Positions 27,674 through 37,157 are shown, numbered from the stretch's first letter. The stretch is DNA of 64,000 nt from Roseibium sp. MMSF_3544 (GCF_030732845.1 NZ_JASHKA010000001.1:543041-607040); one strand, 5' to 3'. Translations and numbers: made by a program. The notes: generated by a model not told the origin, from the letters alone.

Positions 27674-27752
27674 AGTTCGATCTCCATCGAAGCATTCTCG
27701 CGCCGAACCATGGCACAAAGGAATCATCATGACCACCCAAAAGGACCGCAGC

Positions 27753-28085
27753 ATGATCACGTGTTTCATCCGCTACCACATCGATCCGACCAAACGCGCA
27801 GAGTTCGAGCAATATGCGCGTAACTGGGGGCAGGCGATTCCCCGTTGTGGCGCGAATCTGATTGGCTACTTCGCACCTCATGAAGGCTCCACGACCCTCG
27901 CTTACGGCGTCTATTCCATCGAAAACCTCGCGGCTTATGAGGCCTACCGGGCGAAGTTGGCGTCGGATCCTCTCGGTCAATTGAACTACGAGTTCGCACA
28001 AAGGGAAAAATTCATCTTGCGGGAGGACCGCACCTTCCTGAAACTGGCGTCCGCACCGCATGGGGAGGGAGAAAAAAGTCAATGA
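27753..28085 (+). CDS. NIPSNAP family protein
   Basis: A 110-residue protein with the dimeric alpha-beta barrel fold. [40 protein letters not shown] matches small bacterial NIPSNAP proteins. AAGGA lies eight bases before this ATG; the ATG at 27729 also has a site and would add eight residues. The stop overlaps the next start (ATGA), so it is translationally coupled to the monooxygenase-like gene. The biochemical role of bacterial NIPSNAPs is unclear. Confidence 0.85.
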   Translation: MITCFIRYHIDPTKRAEFEQYARNWGQAIPRCGANLIGYFAPHEGSTTLAYGVYSIENLAAYEAYRAKLASDPLGQLNYEFAQREKFILREDRTFLKLASAPHGEGEKSQ

Positions 28086-28426
28086 TCGCAGTGATATTCG
28101 AAGTGATTCCGCATGCGGACAAAAAACAGAACTATCTCGACATCGCCGCGGAAATGCGGCCCCTTGTGGAGGAGATCGACGGGTTTTTGTCCGTCGAGCG
28201 ATTTCAGAGCCTGACGAATCCGGAAAAGCTGCTCTCCCTGTCCTTCTTCCGGGACGAAGAGGCCTTGAACAACTGGCGGCGTCTCACCGCTCACCGCAAG
28301 GCGCAGAAGGCGGGGCGGGCAACCATATTCAAGGACTATCGTCTGCGGGTTGCCCATGTTCTCAGGGACTACGGCATGGAAGACCGCGATCAGGCTCCTG
28401 CCGACAGCCGCGAAGTCAACGGCTAG
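28082..28426 (+). CDS. Antibiotic biosynthesis monooxygenase domain protein
   Basis: A 114-residue protein of the ABM ferredoxin-like fold: [41 protein letters not shown], then [17 protein letters not shown]. Such proteins act as small cofactor-free monooxygenases or haem-degrading-like enzymes, but many have unknown roles. Its ATG overlaps the stop of the NIPSNAP gene, and both have the same fold class, which points to joint function. Confidence 0.85.
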   Translation: MIAVIFEVIPHADKKQNYLDIAAEMRPLVEEIDGFLSVERFQSLTNPEKLLSLSFFRDEEALNNWRRLTAHRKAQKAGRATIFKDYRLRVAHVLRDYGMEDRDQAPADSREVNG

Positions 28427-28436
28427 CGCATTCAAA

Positions 28437-29348
28437 ATGCCTCACCGATCTTTCGAATTTGTACTGCTGGGCGTTCTCGCCCTTTGCTGGGGCTCGTCCT
28501 ACATGTGGATCGGACTTGCTCTGGAAACGGTTCCCCCGGCAACGCTGATGGCTGTCCGCGTACTGCTGGCCTCCGTGGTGCTTTTGCTGATCATGATGGC
28601 TCGAGGGATACGCCTGCCGCTCGACCGGCGTCACTGGAAGCAATTTTTCATCCAGTCTCTTTTGAACGGCACAGGGCCATGGCTGTTCCTGGCCTGGGGG
28701 CAGCAATACGCGGGAACGGCGGTCTCAAGCGTGCTCAATTCCACGTCGCCGCTTTGGGTGTTTGCACTGTCTTTTCTTTTCCTCAAGCGCGGGCAGCTGC
28801 CTGGCAAGCGCCAGCTGACCGGGGCTTTGCTCGGTTTCAGTGGTGTCGTGATGATCATCGGCATTGGTGCGCTGGAATCGCTCGGCCAGAATCTGCTTCC
28901 ACAGCTTGCAGTCTTCTTGAGCGCTGCGCTGTACGGAATAGCGGCACTGCGCGGACATCTGTTCAAGGATCTTCCACCGATCGTTCCGGCGACGGGCATG
29001 TTGATGTGCTCCGCACTTGTCCTTGTGCCTTTGAGCCTTTTGACGGAAGCGCCCTGGACACTGACGCCAGGCGCGACCGGGTGGGTGTCAATGATCGTTC
29101 TCGGACTGGTCTGCACAGCCTTTGCCTTTTTGATCTATTTCCGCCTGCTGTCGACGCTCGGCCCGATGGGCACCGCGAGCCAGGCCTATCTGCGTGCCGG
29201 TGTCGGTGTGTTTCTCGGCGTCGTGTTTCTGTCCGAGAGCCTGGATCTGGAGACCTTCGCCGGAATTTGCCTTGCCATTCTGGGCGTCGTTCTGATCAAC
29301 TGGCCGAGGGGCAGGAATGCGTCGCAGCCGGCAAGCGCCGTGAAATAA
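28437..29348 (+). CDS. EamA/DMT-family transporter
   Basis: A 303-residue inner-membrane protein with ten helices in two EamA repeats. ALCWGSSYMWIGLAL opens repeat 1, and YFRLLSTLGPMGTASQAYLRAGVGVFLGVVFLSES is the usual end of repeat 2. It probably exports metabolites; the substrate is unknown. It starts 10 bp after the ABM gene stop, so it belongs to the same run as NIPSNAP, ABM and the cupin gene. Confidence 0.92.
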   Translation: MPHRSFEFVLLGVLALCWGSSYMWIGLALETVPPATLMAVRVLLASVVLLLIMMARGIRLPLDRRHWKQFFIQSLLNGTGPWLFLAWGQQYAGTAVSSVLNSTSPLWVFALSFLFLKRGQLPGKRQLTGALLGFSGVVMIIGIGALESLGQNLLPQLAVFLSAALYGIAALRGHLFKDLPPIVPATGMLMCSALVLVPLSLLTEAPWTLTPGATGWVSMIVLGLVCTAFAFLIYFRLLSTLGPMGTASQAYLRAGVGVFLGVVFLSESLDLETFAGICLAILGVVLINWPRGRNASQPASAVK

Positions 29349-29364
29349 CTGGCAAGGAGATCTC

Positions 29365-29772
29365 ATGAGCTTTCTGACCGTCTACAAGGCCGGTTCAAGG
29401 CCGAGCAAACGCGCCAATCCGGACTATTTTACAGGTGTGGTCTGGCAGGACCCGGTCATGGATGCTCCTGTGCCCGCGCGCATGAGGGCGGTAAGGGTTG
29501 CCTTCGAACCCGGCGCACGGACGCACTGGCACACGCATCCTCTCGGGCAGACACTTCAGGTGCTCGACGGAGCGGGTTTTGTACAGCTCTGGGGGCAGGA
29601 CAAACTTCCGATCCTGCCTGGTGACGTCGTCTGGATACCGCCCGGCGCAAAACACTGGCACGGTGCCGGCCCGAACACTTCGATGGTGCATCTTGCGATC
29701 CACGAGGAAATGGACGGGTCAGTGGCGGATTGGCTCGAAGAAGTGGACGAAGCGACCTACGCTCGGCCTTAA
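29365..29772 (+). CDS. Cupin-domain protein
   Basis: A 135-residue single cupin. [25 protein letters not shown] gives the first metal-binding motif (His, His and following Glu/Gln position) and [16 protein letters not shown] the second (His). The family, close to COG1917, includes small dioxygenases and isomerases; the substrate is unknown. AAGGAGA precedes the ATG. It is the last gene of the four-gene run. Confidence 0.92.
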   Translation: MSFLTVYKAGSRPSKRANPDYFTGVVWQDPVMDAPVPARMRAVRVAFEPGARTHWHTHPLGQTLQVLDGAGFVQLWGQDKLPILPGDVVWIPPGAKHWHGAGPNTSMVHLAIHEEMDGSVADWLEEVDEATYARP

Positions 29773-30008
29773 TACACATCCGCTTAACGTGCAGCCGACT
29801 GAACAATAGGCTTTCATCGATTCAAAAAACGAAACACGCGCCACTTTGACGACGCTGCAATTTCATTCACAGCGTCGCCCAATTTCGGTCCCAGACCAGT
29901 TACACTTGATCAAGCAGGCTGTGTCGCAGAGGCGAACAAGGCGTCAGTCGCTTGGGTGTGATGAACGTCCGACCAAAATCCCGGACGCAACAAGCACTGC
30001 CGGCGGAA

Positions 30009-30869
30009 TTATCGTGTCAGATAACCGCCGTTGATCCAGACCGTTTGCCCATTGACCCATTGGGACTCCGCACTGGCCAGGAACGCGACGATTGGCACGA
30101 TGTCCTCGATGGCGCCTAGGCGCTGCTCGGTTGACAGCCTTGCGGCATAAGCTGCCGATTGCTCCGTTTCCTGTCCGTGGAAGAAGGGCGTATCCACTGG
30201 ACCGGGCGCAAACGAGTTAACCGTGATCCGTTTCGCGCCTAATTCCTTTGCAAGCATCCGGGTATATTCCTCAACCGGTGCTTTGGTGCCGGAGTAGATT
30301 GTGTAACCAGGAGCGGCCCCGGCAAGAAGAGATGTGCCGGTATTGATGATACGGCCACCGTCGCGGACGCGCGTCGCTGCCTCTCGCAAGCTGTAAAAAA
30401 GGCCGCGGTTGTTTATGGCATCCAGGCGTTCAAACTCATCGTCAGAGAACTCCGCCAACGGCTTCTTGAGGATTGCACCTGCATGATTCAAAACGATATC
30501 GACGCCGCCAAAGGTCTCTTCGGCGGTGTTGTACATCGCACGCACGTTGTCTACCTGGCCGAGGTCACCCATGGTCAATGCAGCCTGTGCGCCCTGTGCC
30601 TCAACCAAGCGAACGGTTTCTTCGGCCTGATCCCGGGTTTCAGCGCGGTGGTAGTGCACCACGACATTGGCACCCATCTCGCCGAGCTTTACAGAAAACG
30701 CGCGGCCCATGTTGTTGCGTGCGCCTGAAACGATAGCCACCTTTCCTGCCAGGGGCTTGGCTCCGGCGACTTGTGCGCTGGCCTGTGTTGCAGCAGCGCC
30801 AGCAAGAGCGGCCACTCCCATTCCGGTCAAAACCGAACGGCGCGATAAGGAATTTTCACGGTGCGTCAT
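30009..30869 (-). CDS. Tat-exported short-chain dehydrogenase/reductase
   Basis: A 286-residue SDR. The first 33 residues form a twin-arginine signal (LSRRSVLTGMGVAALAGAAATQASAQ). The mature enzyme has SGARNNMGRA (variant glycine motif for NAD(P)), NHAG (normally NNAG), the active site YSGTK with Tyr and Lys, and a C-terminal VNGQTVWINGGY. All catalytic residues seem present. A periplasmic SDR would have to carry its nucleotide through the Tat system folded. It is divergent from a LysR regulator gene. Confidence 0.88.
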   Translation of the reverse strand: MTHRENSLSRRSVLTGMGVAALAGAAATQASAQVAGAKPLAGKVAIVSGARNNMGRAFSVKLGEMGANVVVHYHRAETRDQAEETVRLVEAQGAQAALTMGDLGQVDNVRAMYNTAEETFGGVDIVLNHAGAILKKPLAEFSDDEFERLDAINNRGLFYSLREAATRVRDGGRIINTGTSLLAGAAPGYTIYSGTKAPVEEYTRMLAKELGAKRITVNSFAPGPVDTPFFHGQETEQSAAYAARLSTEQRLGAIEDIVPIVAFLASAESQWVNGQTVWINGGYLTR

Positions 30870-31020
30870 GTCCTCGTCTCCTGTTTTCTGAGGCTCAGGG
30901 TCTGAAGTCCCATCGATCTCGATGAAGGCTTCGGCGTTCGTGAACGGAAGTTATGTGATTGAATTTCGCAACATCAGTCGTTGCTTTGACAACTTGGTGT
31001 GGATGAAATAGCAACACACC

Positions 31021-31938
31021 ATGAAGCAAGCAGGTGAAATCGCATTTCTGAAAGTGGTCGAGCTGGGTTCCATTCGCGCCGCTGCGCGCGCATTGGGTCA
31101 GGACCCGTCTGGAATCTCGCGACGGATCACTCATTTGGAACAACGACTTGGAACTAAGCTTGTGGACCGCAGTGGCAACACCACAACAGCGACTGCGCAG
31201 GGCCAACTCTATTTTGAGAGGCTTTCGTCAATCATCGATCAACTTGAGGCGCTGGAAGCAGAAGTCAGCGGAGAAGATCTCGTTCCCAGCGGGCTGTTGC
31301 GTGTGACCTCGGCCATTGATTTCGGACAGGAATTTGTCGCCGACTGGCTACTGGATTATCGAGACAAGTACCCGGACGTTGAATATGACCTGGTTCTGGC
31401 GAGTGGGTTCGTTGACCTGACCCAGACTGGCATCGACGTTGCGCTGCGTGTCGGTAACCTCCCGGACTCAAGCCTGATTGCCAGGAAACTGGCGGATGTG
31501 CCACGTGTTTTGGTGGCTTCTCCGAACTATCTGAAGCGCAAGGGAACGCCGCAACATCCTGACGACCTGGTGCATCATGATCACGTCTTTTTCGCCTCCG
31601 CCAATCGCCAAAATCCTTTGGAACTTACTGAGCCTGGCGGGCGTGTCTTGCGCGTGAAGCGTTCAGGCGGTATTGCAATCAACTCGGTCCGGTCTGCGGT
31701 CAAAGCGGTTACCGAGGGCGTGGGCATTCATACAGGCCCGCTTTGGGCTTTTGCGCACCACATCGCCCGAGGCGAACTCGTTCCGGTTCTCCCGGACTAC
31801 ACGCAAAAACAGCTGCCTCTCTATGCAGTCCGGCATCCGTCGAAGGTCGTCCCGGCCAGGATATCGCGTTTCATTGAGCTCATCGCGGAGAAAGTGCGAA
31901 CGGTCGACGGCCTCAATCCAGCATCTGCTTCGAATTGA
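31021..31938 (+). CDS. LysR-family regulator
   Basis: A 305-residue regulator with an N-terminal winged helix (EIAFLKVVELGSIRAAARALGQDPSGISRRITHLEQRLGTKLVDRSG) and an effector domain containing DLVLASGFVDLTQTGIDVALRVG, typical of the AaeR/DmlR-like branch. It is divergent from the Tat-SDR gene, so that gene is its probable target (inference). The ribosome site is weak. Confidence 0.92.
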   Translation: MKQAGEIAFLKVVELGSIRAAARALGQDPSGISRRITHLEQRLGTKLVDRSGNTTTATAQGQLYFERLSSIIDQLEALEAEVSGEDLVPSGLLRVTSAIDFGQEFVADWLLDYRDKYPDVEYDLVLASGFVDLTQTGIDVALRVGNLPDSSLIARKLADVPRVLVASPNYLKRKGTPQHPDDLVHHDHVFFASANRQNPLELTEPGGRVLRVKRSGGIAINSVRSAVKAVTEGVGIHTGPLWAFAHHIARGELVPVLPDYTQKQLPLYAVRHPSKVVPARISRFIELIAEKVRTVDGLNPASASN

Positions 31939-32128
31939 TGCAACGGCCTGCAATGCAGTCGGCATGCAAGGCATGAGCTGAGATGGAAAGCGGTCATTCA
32001 TTCAATGTGCGGTATCGGCGAAACGAAGCTCGCTTGGTTGCCTTGCAAACGGAGTACAGTGTCCTGTCTCGATGGGAAACAAACCTGGAATGAAGTGGCG
32101 AGCGATCGCGTGCGAGAACCGCGCTGCT

Positions 32129-32365
32129 TCAAGTACTTGCCAGGGCGGCTTGCGGAACCTTATCGACACCCGCGTCCGATGCACAGTGCGTCTTTCGCGA
32201 CGCCATCTTCGTCAGCGATGTCCACGCGGTTCTAACTGCGGTGGCCACCAGGGCGACTGCCTTATACGCCTCATCGCTTCGGATCGCTCTCGCGCGGCGG
32301 TCGTAAAAGGCAAAATCGATGGATCCGTCTTCAAGCCTTCTGATGTCAATCTCTTCAGGGGTCAT
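32129..32365 (-). CDS. Small conserved-type hypothetical protein
   Basis: A 78-residue protein with GGAG seven bases before the ATG. The N-terminal half, MTPEEIDIRRLEDGSIDFAF followed by YDRRARAIRSDEAYKA, resembles small uncharacterised alphaproteobacterial proteins with an I-D-F-x-x-Y-x-x-x-A-R pattern. No signal peptide or membrane segment is visible. It is divergent from the HTH-hydrolase fusion gene. Confidence 0.55.
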   Translation of the reverse strand: MTPEEIDIRRLEDGSIDFAFYDRRARAIRSDEAYKAVALVATAVRTAWTSLTKMASRKTHCASDAGVDKVPQAALAST

Positions 32366-32534
32366 TGTGTTGCTCCTTGATCTGATGCTGCGAGCATGCG
32401 CGGATCAGCGGCGCTGCGCTTGAAGGAGACCTTTAGAAGGCCTTGTGTTTTTCTTGATTTTCGGTTTGCCAAATTGCGGATATGCGTCGCTTCGAGTACC
32501 TTGACGGCCTCGGACAAGGTCCCCGGGGAGCGGC

Positions 32535-33725
32535 ATGCGCTACGAATTTGCAGATTGTATTCTTGATACGGAAAGTTATAAATTTCAGAGACTTGGGGCG
32601 GATGTTTCTGTCGAGCCGCAGGTGTTCGAACTGCTTTGCCTGCTCCTGGAAAATGCCGGAAAACTGGTTTCGAAGGACAAGATTGTTGAACGGGTCTGGG
32701 ACGGACGGATCGTGTCGGAGGCAACGATCAGTGCTCGTATCAATGCGGCAAGGACCGCTGTCGGTGACAACGGCAAGACCCAGGCGGTCATACGCACAGT
32801 GCAGCGCCGCGGGCTGGAATTGATTGCTTCGGTGAAGACAAACAGCGAGGCCGTAGCAAAATCCGGTGCGCCGCCATGCAAACAGACGATCCATTTTGCC
32901 CGCTCGGATGACGGCACCTGCATCGCCTATGCGCGTTCCGGCAAGGGACCGGCGATCGTGCGGGCAGGGCACTTCATGACCCACCTGGAAAAAGACTGGG
33001 AAAGTCCGGTCTGGGCGCCTTATTTGCAAGAACTCAGCGCCCGCCACAGCCTAGTTCGCTACGACCAGCGAGGGAGCGGCCTATCGGATGCGGATCTCAG
33101 AGGAACGGACATTGAAGATTATGTCGCCGATCTCAAGGCGGTCGTCGATGCTGCGGGGCTCGAAACGTTTCCCTTGATCGCATCCTCCCAGGGTGTGCCC
33201 ATTTCCATCATCTTTGCGGCTACCTATCCGGAGCGCGTCAGCCGTCTGGTTTTTTACGGCGGATTTGCGCAAGGGCGCGCAAGGCGGGATCATCAATATG
33301 CGAGCGAAGAGGCAAGCGCCCTGATGGCCCTGATCCGTTCAGGCTGGGGAAAGCCGGACAGCCCCTTCATGGTGGCGTTCACATCCGTGTTCTGCCCCGG
33401 GGCCTCGAAGGCGGAAATGGACAATATGGTCGAGATTCAGCTTGCCTCGAGTTCCGCTGAAAACGCTGTCGCTATCAGGGAAGCCTTCGACCAGTTCGAT
33501 GTCGTCAACAGGCTCGCAGATGTGAAGGTTCCGACGCTGGTCATTCACGCAAGTGGCGATGCGGTTCATCCCGTGTCACAGGGGCGTTTGCTGGCGTCCG
33601 AAATTCCCGGCGCTGAATTCCTTCAGGTTGAGAGCAACAATCATGTCCTGCTTCCGTCCCACTCCGCGTGGCGCAAGGTGGTTGATGCTCAACTGGCCTT
33701 TCTGGCAGATGACAGAGACACTTAG
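32535..33725 (+). CDS. Winged-helix regulator fused to alpha/beta hydrolase
   Basis: A 396-residue protein. Residues 1 to about 100 form an OmpR/CadC-type winged helix (EPQVFELLCLLLENAGKLVSKDKIVERVWDGRIVSEATISARINAARTAVGD). Residues about 115-390 are an alpha/beta hydrolase. The nucleophile elbow reads A-S-S218-Q-G, with Ala for the usual first Gly; D342 (SGDAVHP) and H370 (NNHVLL) complete the triad. There is no membrane segment, unlike CadC. The hydrolase part may sense or degrade a small ester or hormone-like ligand that controls DNA binding (inference). Confidence 0.88.
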   Translation: MRYEFADCILDTESYKFQRLGADVSVEPQVFELLCLLLENAGKLVSKDKIVERVWDGRIVSEATISARINAARTAVGDNGKTQAVIRTVQRRGLELIASVKTNSEAVAKSGAPPCKQTIHFARSDDGTCIAYARSGKGPAIVRAGHFMTHLEKDWESPVWAPYLQELSARHSLVRYDQRGSGLSDADLRGTDIEDYVADLKAVVDAAGLETFPLIASSQGVPISIIFAATYPERVSRLVFYGGFAQGRARRDHQYASEEASALMALIRSGWGKPDSPFMVAFTSVFCPGASKAEMDNMVEIQLASSSAENAVAIREAFDQFDVVNRLADVKVPTLVIHASGDAVHPVSQGRLLASEIPGAEFLQVESNNHVLLPSHSAWRKVVDAQLAFLADDRDT

Positions 33726-33732
33726 CTGCCGT

Positions 33733-35169
33733 TTACTTTCGCGGCAGTCTGACCTCCGCTTCCAATCCCGCATCCGTTCCGTTCTTGAGCGTGATCGTGC
33801 CACCATGGGCATGGATGATGGACCTGGTGATCGCCAACCCGAGGCCGATGCCGCCGGTTTCCTCGCTGCGGGATTCTTCCAGCCGCACAAAGGGCTCAAA
33901 GACATCTTTGAGCCTGTCCTGCGGTATCCCCGGTCCGTTGTCGCGCACGCGAATGACGATCTCCTCGGCTGTTGACGTCGCCTCGATCAGGACACCACCG
34001 CCATAACGAATGCCGTTTTCGATCAGATTGCGCAGCGCGCGCTTGAGCGCGAGCGGACGGCAGGAAAGCGTGATCTCCTTTTCCAGGCTGACACTGCAGC
34101 TGTGCCCGAGATCCTGCTGGTCGCCCGCAAGGCTCTCCAGCATTGCGCCGAGGTCGGTTTCTTCTGCGGATTCGGACTGGGCCTCGTCCTTGGCGAAACG
34201 AAGGGTTGCCTCGGTCATGGCGGCCATTTCATCGAGCGTCTCGATCATCTTCTCGCGGTTTTCGTCGTCGTCGATGAATTCCGCCCTGATCCTGAGTGAC
34301 GTGATCGGTGTGCGCAGATCGTGGCTGATTGCTGCAAGCATCCGTGTACGGTCCTTTACGAACCTTGTGAGACGATCCTGCATGTCGTTGAAAGAGGAGG
34401 TCAGCGCCCTGACTTCCCTTGGGCCACTGGGCTCTAAAGGTTCCTGTTCCTCGCCGCGGCCGAATTTTTCGGCGGACACCGCAAGGGTTTTCAGGGGACG
34501 CGTCACCCTGCGCACCGCGAAGCCGATGATAAGCACCGTAAGGAGGGTGGTCAGACCGAGCTGAACAAGAAGAGGCCTATACGTGCCCGAGGGCGGGCGG
34601 TAGCTCGTCGCAACGTTCAACCAGTCTCCATCACTGAGCTGGATCGACAACGACAGGTCTTCCGGTTTGTTCATGATCTTGCGCAGATTGTGCGGCCGTT
34701 CGTTCTTGGGGACCGAGCGCCAGCTCGGCGGGTCGTCCTTTTTGCTTTCACGGCTACGTGGGCCGCGCCGTTCGTCAGCAAGAATGTTGAGGTGGACTGT
34801 TTGACCGCGCTGCAGCCGGCTTGAAATGATCCCCTGAAGCCGCTGTTCAAAACGGGACGTTCCCGGCTCCTGCGCAAGCGGCGTGTTGCCCAGCCAGAAC
34901 ACGGCGAAGCGGCTGCTGCTGGCTTCAAGCAAACGGTTTTGCAGCGGCTTGGGCGTATCTTCCAGCAACTCGGCGACCGACACGGCCCGCGCCAGAAGGT
35001 TGTCGCGCGCTGCCGCAACCAGCGCTATGCGCCGCTCGTCCTGAAAGATCCAGATGCTCAGCGCCTGTGCCGCGAAGATCGCAGCCAGGAGCAGAATAAT
35101 CAGCTGGGATGCCAACGTTTTTGGCCAAAGGAAGCCGAGCACCCTTTTCGTCATGTCGGGCAGGTTCAT
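33733..35169 (-). CDS. Sensor histidine kinase (EnvZ-like)
   Basis: A 478-residue membrane kinase. Transmembrane helix 1 is near residues 18-42, a periplasmic sensor of about 150 residues follows, then helix 2, a HAMP domain (RRVTRPLKTLAVSAEKFGRG), the phospho-acceptor AAISHDLRTPITSLRIRAEF with His near residue 282, and ATPase boxes N (NLIENGIRYG), G1 (DNGPGIP) and G2 (GGIGLGLAI). The start overlaps the response-regulator stop by four bases. The periplasmic segment has a basic and acidic stretch (ERRGPRSRESKKDD), perhaps sensing cations (inference). Confidence 0.95.
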   Translation of the reverse strand: MNLPDMTKRVLGFLWPKTLASQLIILLLAAIFAAQALSIWIFQDERRIALVAAARDNLLARAVSVAELLEDTPKPLQNRLLEASSSRFAVFWLGNTPLAQEPGTSRFEQRLQGIISSRLQRGQTVHLNILADERRGPRSRESKKDDPPSWRSVPKNERPHNLRKIMNKPEDLSLSIQLSDGDWLNVATSYRPPSGTYRPLLVQLGLTTLLTVLIIGFAVRRVTRPLKTLAVSAEKFGRGEEQEPLEPSGPREVRALTSSFNDMQDRLTRFVKDRTRMLAAISHDLRTPITSLRIRAEFIDDDENREKMIETLDEMAAMTEATLRFAKDEAQSESAEETDLGAMLESLAGDQQDLGHSCSVSLEKEITLSCRPLALKRALRNLIENGIRYGGGVLIEATSTAEEIVIRVRDNGPGIPQDRLKDVFEPFVRLEESRSEETGGIGLGLAITRSIIHAHGGTITLKNGTDAGLEAEVRLPRK

Positions 35170-35894
35170 TCAGCGTTTTCTTTCACATCGGCGGTAAACA
35201 TGTAGCCGCCGCCCCAGACCGTCTTGATCATTTTAGGGTCCTTGGGGTCGATTTCGATCTTGCGCCGCAGGCGCGAAACCTGGTTGTCGATGGACCTGTC
35301 AAACACCGCAGGTGTTCGTCCGGTGGTCAAGTCCAGAAGCTGGTCTCGGTTCAGAACCATCTTCGGGCGTTTCAAAAAGGCGCAAAGCAACTGAAATTCG
35401 CCGCTTGAAAGTGCGACCGCATCGCCGCCCGGGTCGGTCAACTCGCGCCGCGAGACGTTGAGCGACCAGCCGTCGAACAAAAGCTTCTCCTGCTGGATCG
35501 GGTCGCGCTCTTTTGGCACCAGTGACGTTCTGCGCAAGACCGCCCGGATCCTGGCAAGAAGTTCGCGCGGATTGAAGGGCTTCGTCACATAGTCGTCGGC
35601 ACCGATCTCAAGTCCGATCACCCGATCGGTATCGTCGGCCATTGCGGTCAGGAGGATCACCGGCATGGAGCCGGTCTCGACAAGGTGCCGACACAGCGAC
35701 AACCCATCCTCACCCGGCATCATGATGTCGAGCACAACGAGGTCGATCGAAGCTGCCTTCAACGCCTTGCGCGCATGCGCGGCGTTTTCGGCCACCGTTG
35801 CGCGCAGTCCGTTCTTGATGAGATAGCGCGCCAGCGTCTCACGGATGTCGCGGTGATCGTCCACCACCAAAATATGCGGGCTCGGGTCGCTCAC
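35166..35894 (-). CDS. OmpR-family response regulator
   Basis: A 242-residue regulator. The receiver domain has the acidic pair in VVDDH, phospho-acceptor Asp in LVVLDIMMPGEDG, and Lys in YVTKPFNPRELLARI. The C-terminal winged helix is of the OmpR type (LSSGEFQLLCAFLKRPKMVLNRDQLLDLTTG, then DNQVSRLRRKIE). It is translationally coupled to the kinase gene and divergent from the EF-hand protein gene 249 bp away, a likely target. Confidence 0.96.
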   Translation of the reverse strand: MSDPSPHILVVDDHRDIRETLARYLIKNGLRATVAENAAHARKALKAASIDLVVLDIMMPGEDGLSLCRHLVETGSMPVILLTAMADDTDRVIGLEIGADDYVTKPFNPRELLARIRAVLRRTSLVPKERDPIQQEKLLFDGWSLNVSRRELTDPGGDAVALSSGEFQLLCAFLKRPKMVLNRDQLLDLTTGRTPAVFDRSIDNQVSRLRRKIEIDPKDPKMIKTVWGGGYMFTADVKENAE

Positions 35895-36143
35895 GTTGCT
35901 CTCCAGTCAAATTTCGCCGCTCAGGCGCCACGCCGAACCGCGATCAGGTCGTCCGGGCAATCAAGGCCCTTGTTTCTAAGGCTAAAATAATAACAGGCGG
36001 GGTCCTGCGCGAATTGAACTTGTAACAAAGTGTATCGTCGGCGCCCAGCGGGACAGATCGCGACACTTAAGGCCCATTCGGCGGGTATTCCTGCGACAAT
36101 TGCCTCCTACCTTGAGCCCATCAACGAACAAGGAGTTGTTGGA

Positions 36144-37091
36144 ATGAAACCGTTCAAGAAGTTTGCAATTGCCGCTTTGGCTGCGAGTGTCGCGGGAACC
36201 GCGCTGACCGCCGGCCTGCCTGCCTCCGCTCAAAGCGGAGCTGCGACCGGGGACGGGGGGCAACAGATGGAGCAGATAAACGGCCAGAAGGTAGCACACC
36301 GGGGCGAGCGCCACGGTAAAAGGCGCGGCCACGAGATGCGCGCTGAGCGCCTGTTTGAACGCTTTGACGCCAATGCGGATGGCGTGATCACCGAAGCCGA
36401 AATTTCGGATGTAAGGGCACAGGAATTCGCGGCTGCCGATACGGACGGCAATGGTGAGATCAGCCTTGAGGAGTTCAAGGCCCAATTCATGGAGCGCTCA
36501 AATGACCGGATGGTTCGCGCTTTCCAGTTCATGGATTCAAACGGCGACGGCACCGTAACCCAGGATGAGGCGGACCAGATCGCCAACCGGATGTTCAATC
36601 GCCTTGACCGGGATGGGAACGGAACGGTTGAACGTGTGCGTGGCCAGCGCGGCCAGGACGCGGCAAATGACGGCGAGAATCAGCAGCGCGCGGAGCGCGG
36701 CGAGCGCCGGGGCCGTGGCGGCGAGCGCGGGCGCGGTGGTCAGGCCCGTATGTTCATGGGTCTCTTCGACGCCGACGGCAGCGGTTCGGTCACCCGCGAG
36801 GAATTCGATGCCAAGCGCGCGGAGCTCTTCGCAATTGCCGACACGAATGGCAGCGGTTCCTTCACGCTTGAAGACTTCGGCCCGCTGTGGCTGGCCGTCA
36901 ACGAGAACCGGATCGTCGATCAGTTCCAGCGTGCTGATGCCGACGGCAGCCTGGGGATCACCCAGGAAGAAGCCGGCAAGCGCCTCGACAACCTGATGAA
37001 CCGCGCTGACCGGAACAAGGACGGGGTTATCACCAAGGCCGACTTCAAGGGCGGCAAGAAAGGTGGCAAAGGCAAGAAACACCGCGGCTGA
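36144..37091 (+). CDS. Periplasmic protein with eight EF-hand loops
   Basis: A 315-residue protein starting at the ATG with AGGAG nine bases upstream. Residues 1-29 are a signal peptide ending PASAQ. Eight EF-hand loops can be read at residues 75-86, 99-110, 131-142, 155-166, 209-220, 233-244, 265-276 and 289-300, all with the D-x-D/N-x-D/N/S-pattern start. Loops 4 (Arg at position 12) and 7 (Leu at position 6) are degenerate. An Arg/Gly-rich linker (residues 183-200) separates two sets of four. It should bind several calcium ions in the periplasm or outside the cell. It is divergent from the two-component system. Confidence 0.9.
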   Translation: MKPFKKFAIAALAASVAGTALTAGLPASAQSGAATGDGGQQMEQINGQKVAHRGERHGKRRGHEMRAERLFERFDANADGVITEAEISDVRAQEFAAADTDGNGEISLEEFKAQFMERSNDRMVRAFQFMDSNGDGTVTQDEADQIANRMFNRLDRDGNGTVERVRGQRGQDAANDGENQQRAERGERRGRGGERGRGGQARMFMGLFDADGSGSVTREEFDAKRAELFAIADTNGSGSFTLEDFGPLWLAVNENRIVDQFQRADADGSLGITQEEAGKRLDNLMNRADRNKDGVITKADFKGGKKGGKGKKHRG

Positions 37092-37157
37092 TCGCGGAAT
37101 TCAGGCTGAACAACCAGTCTCCCCGCAAACATCGCCCACCACATGCGGGGAAACGAC

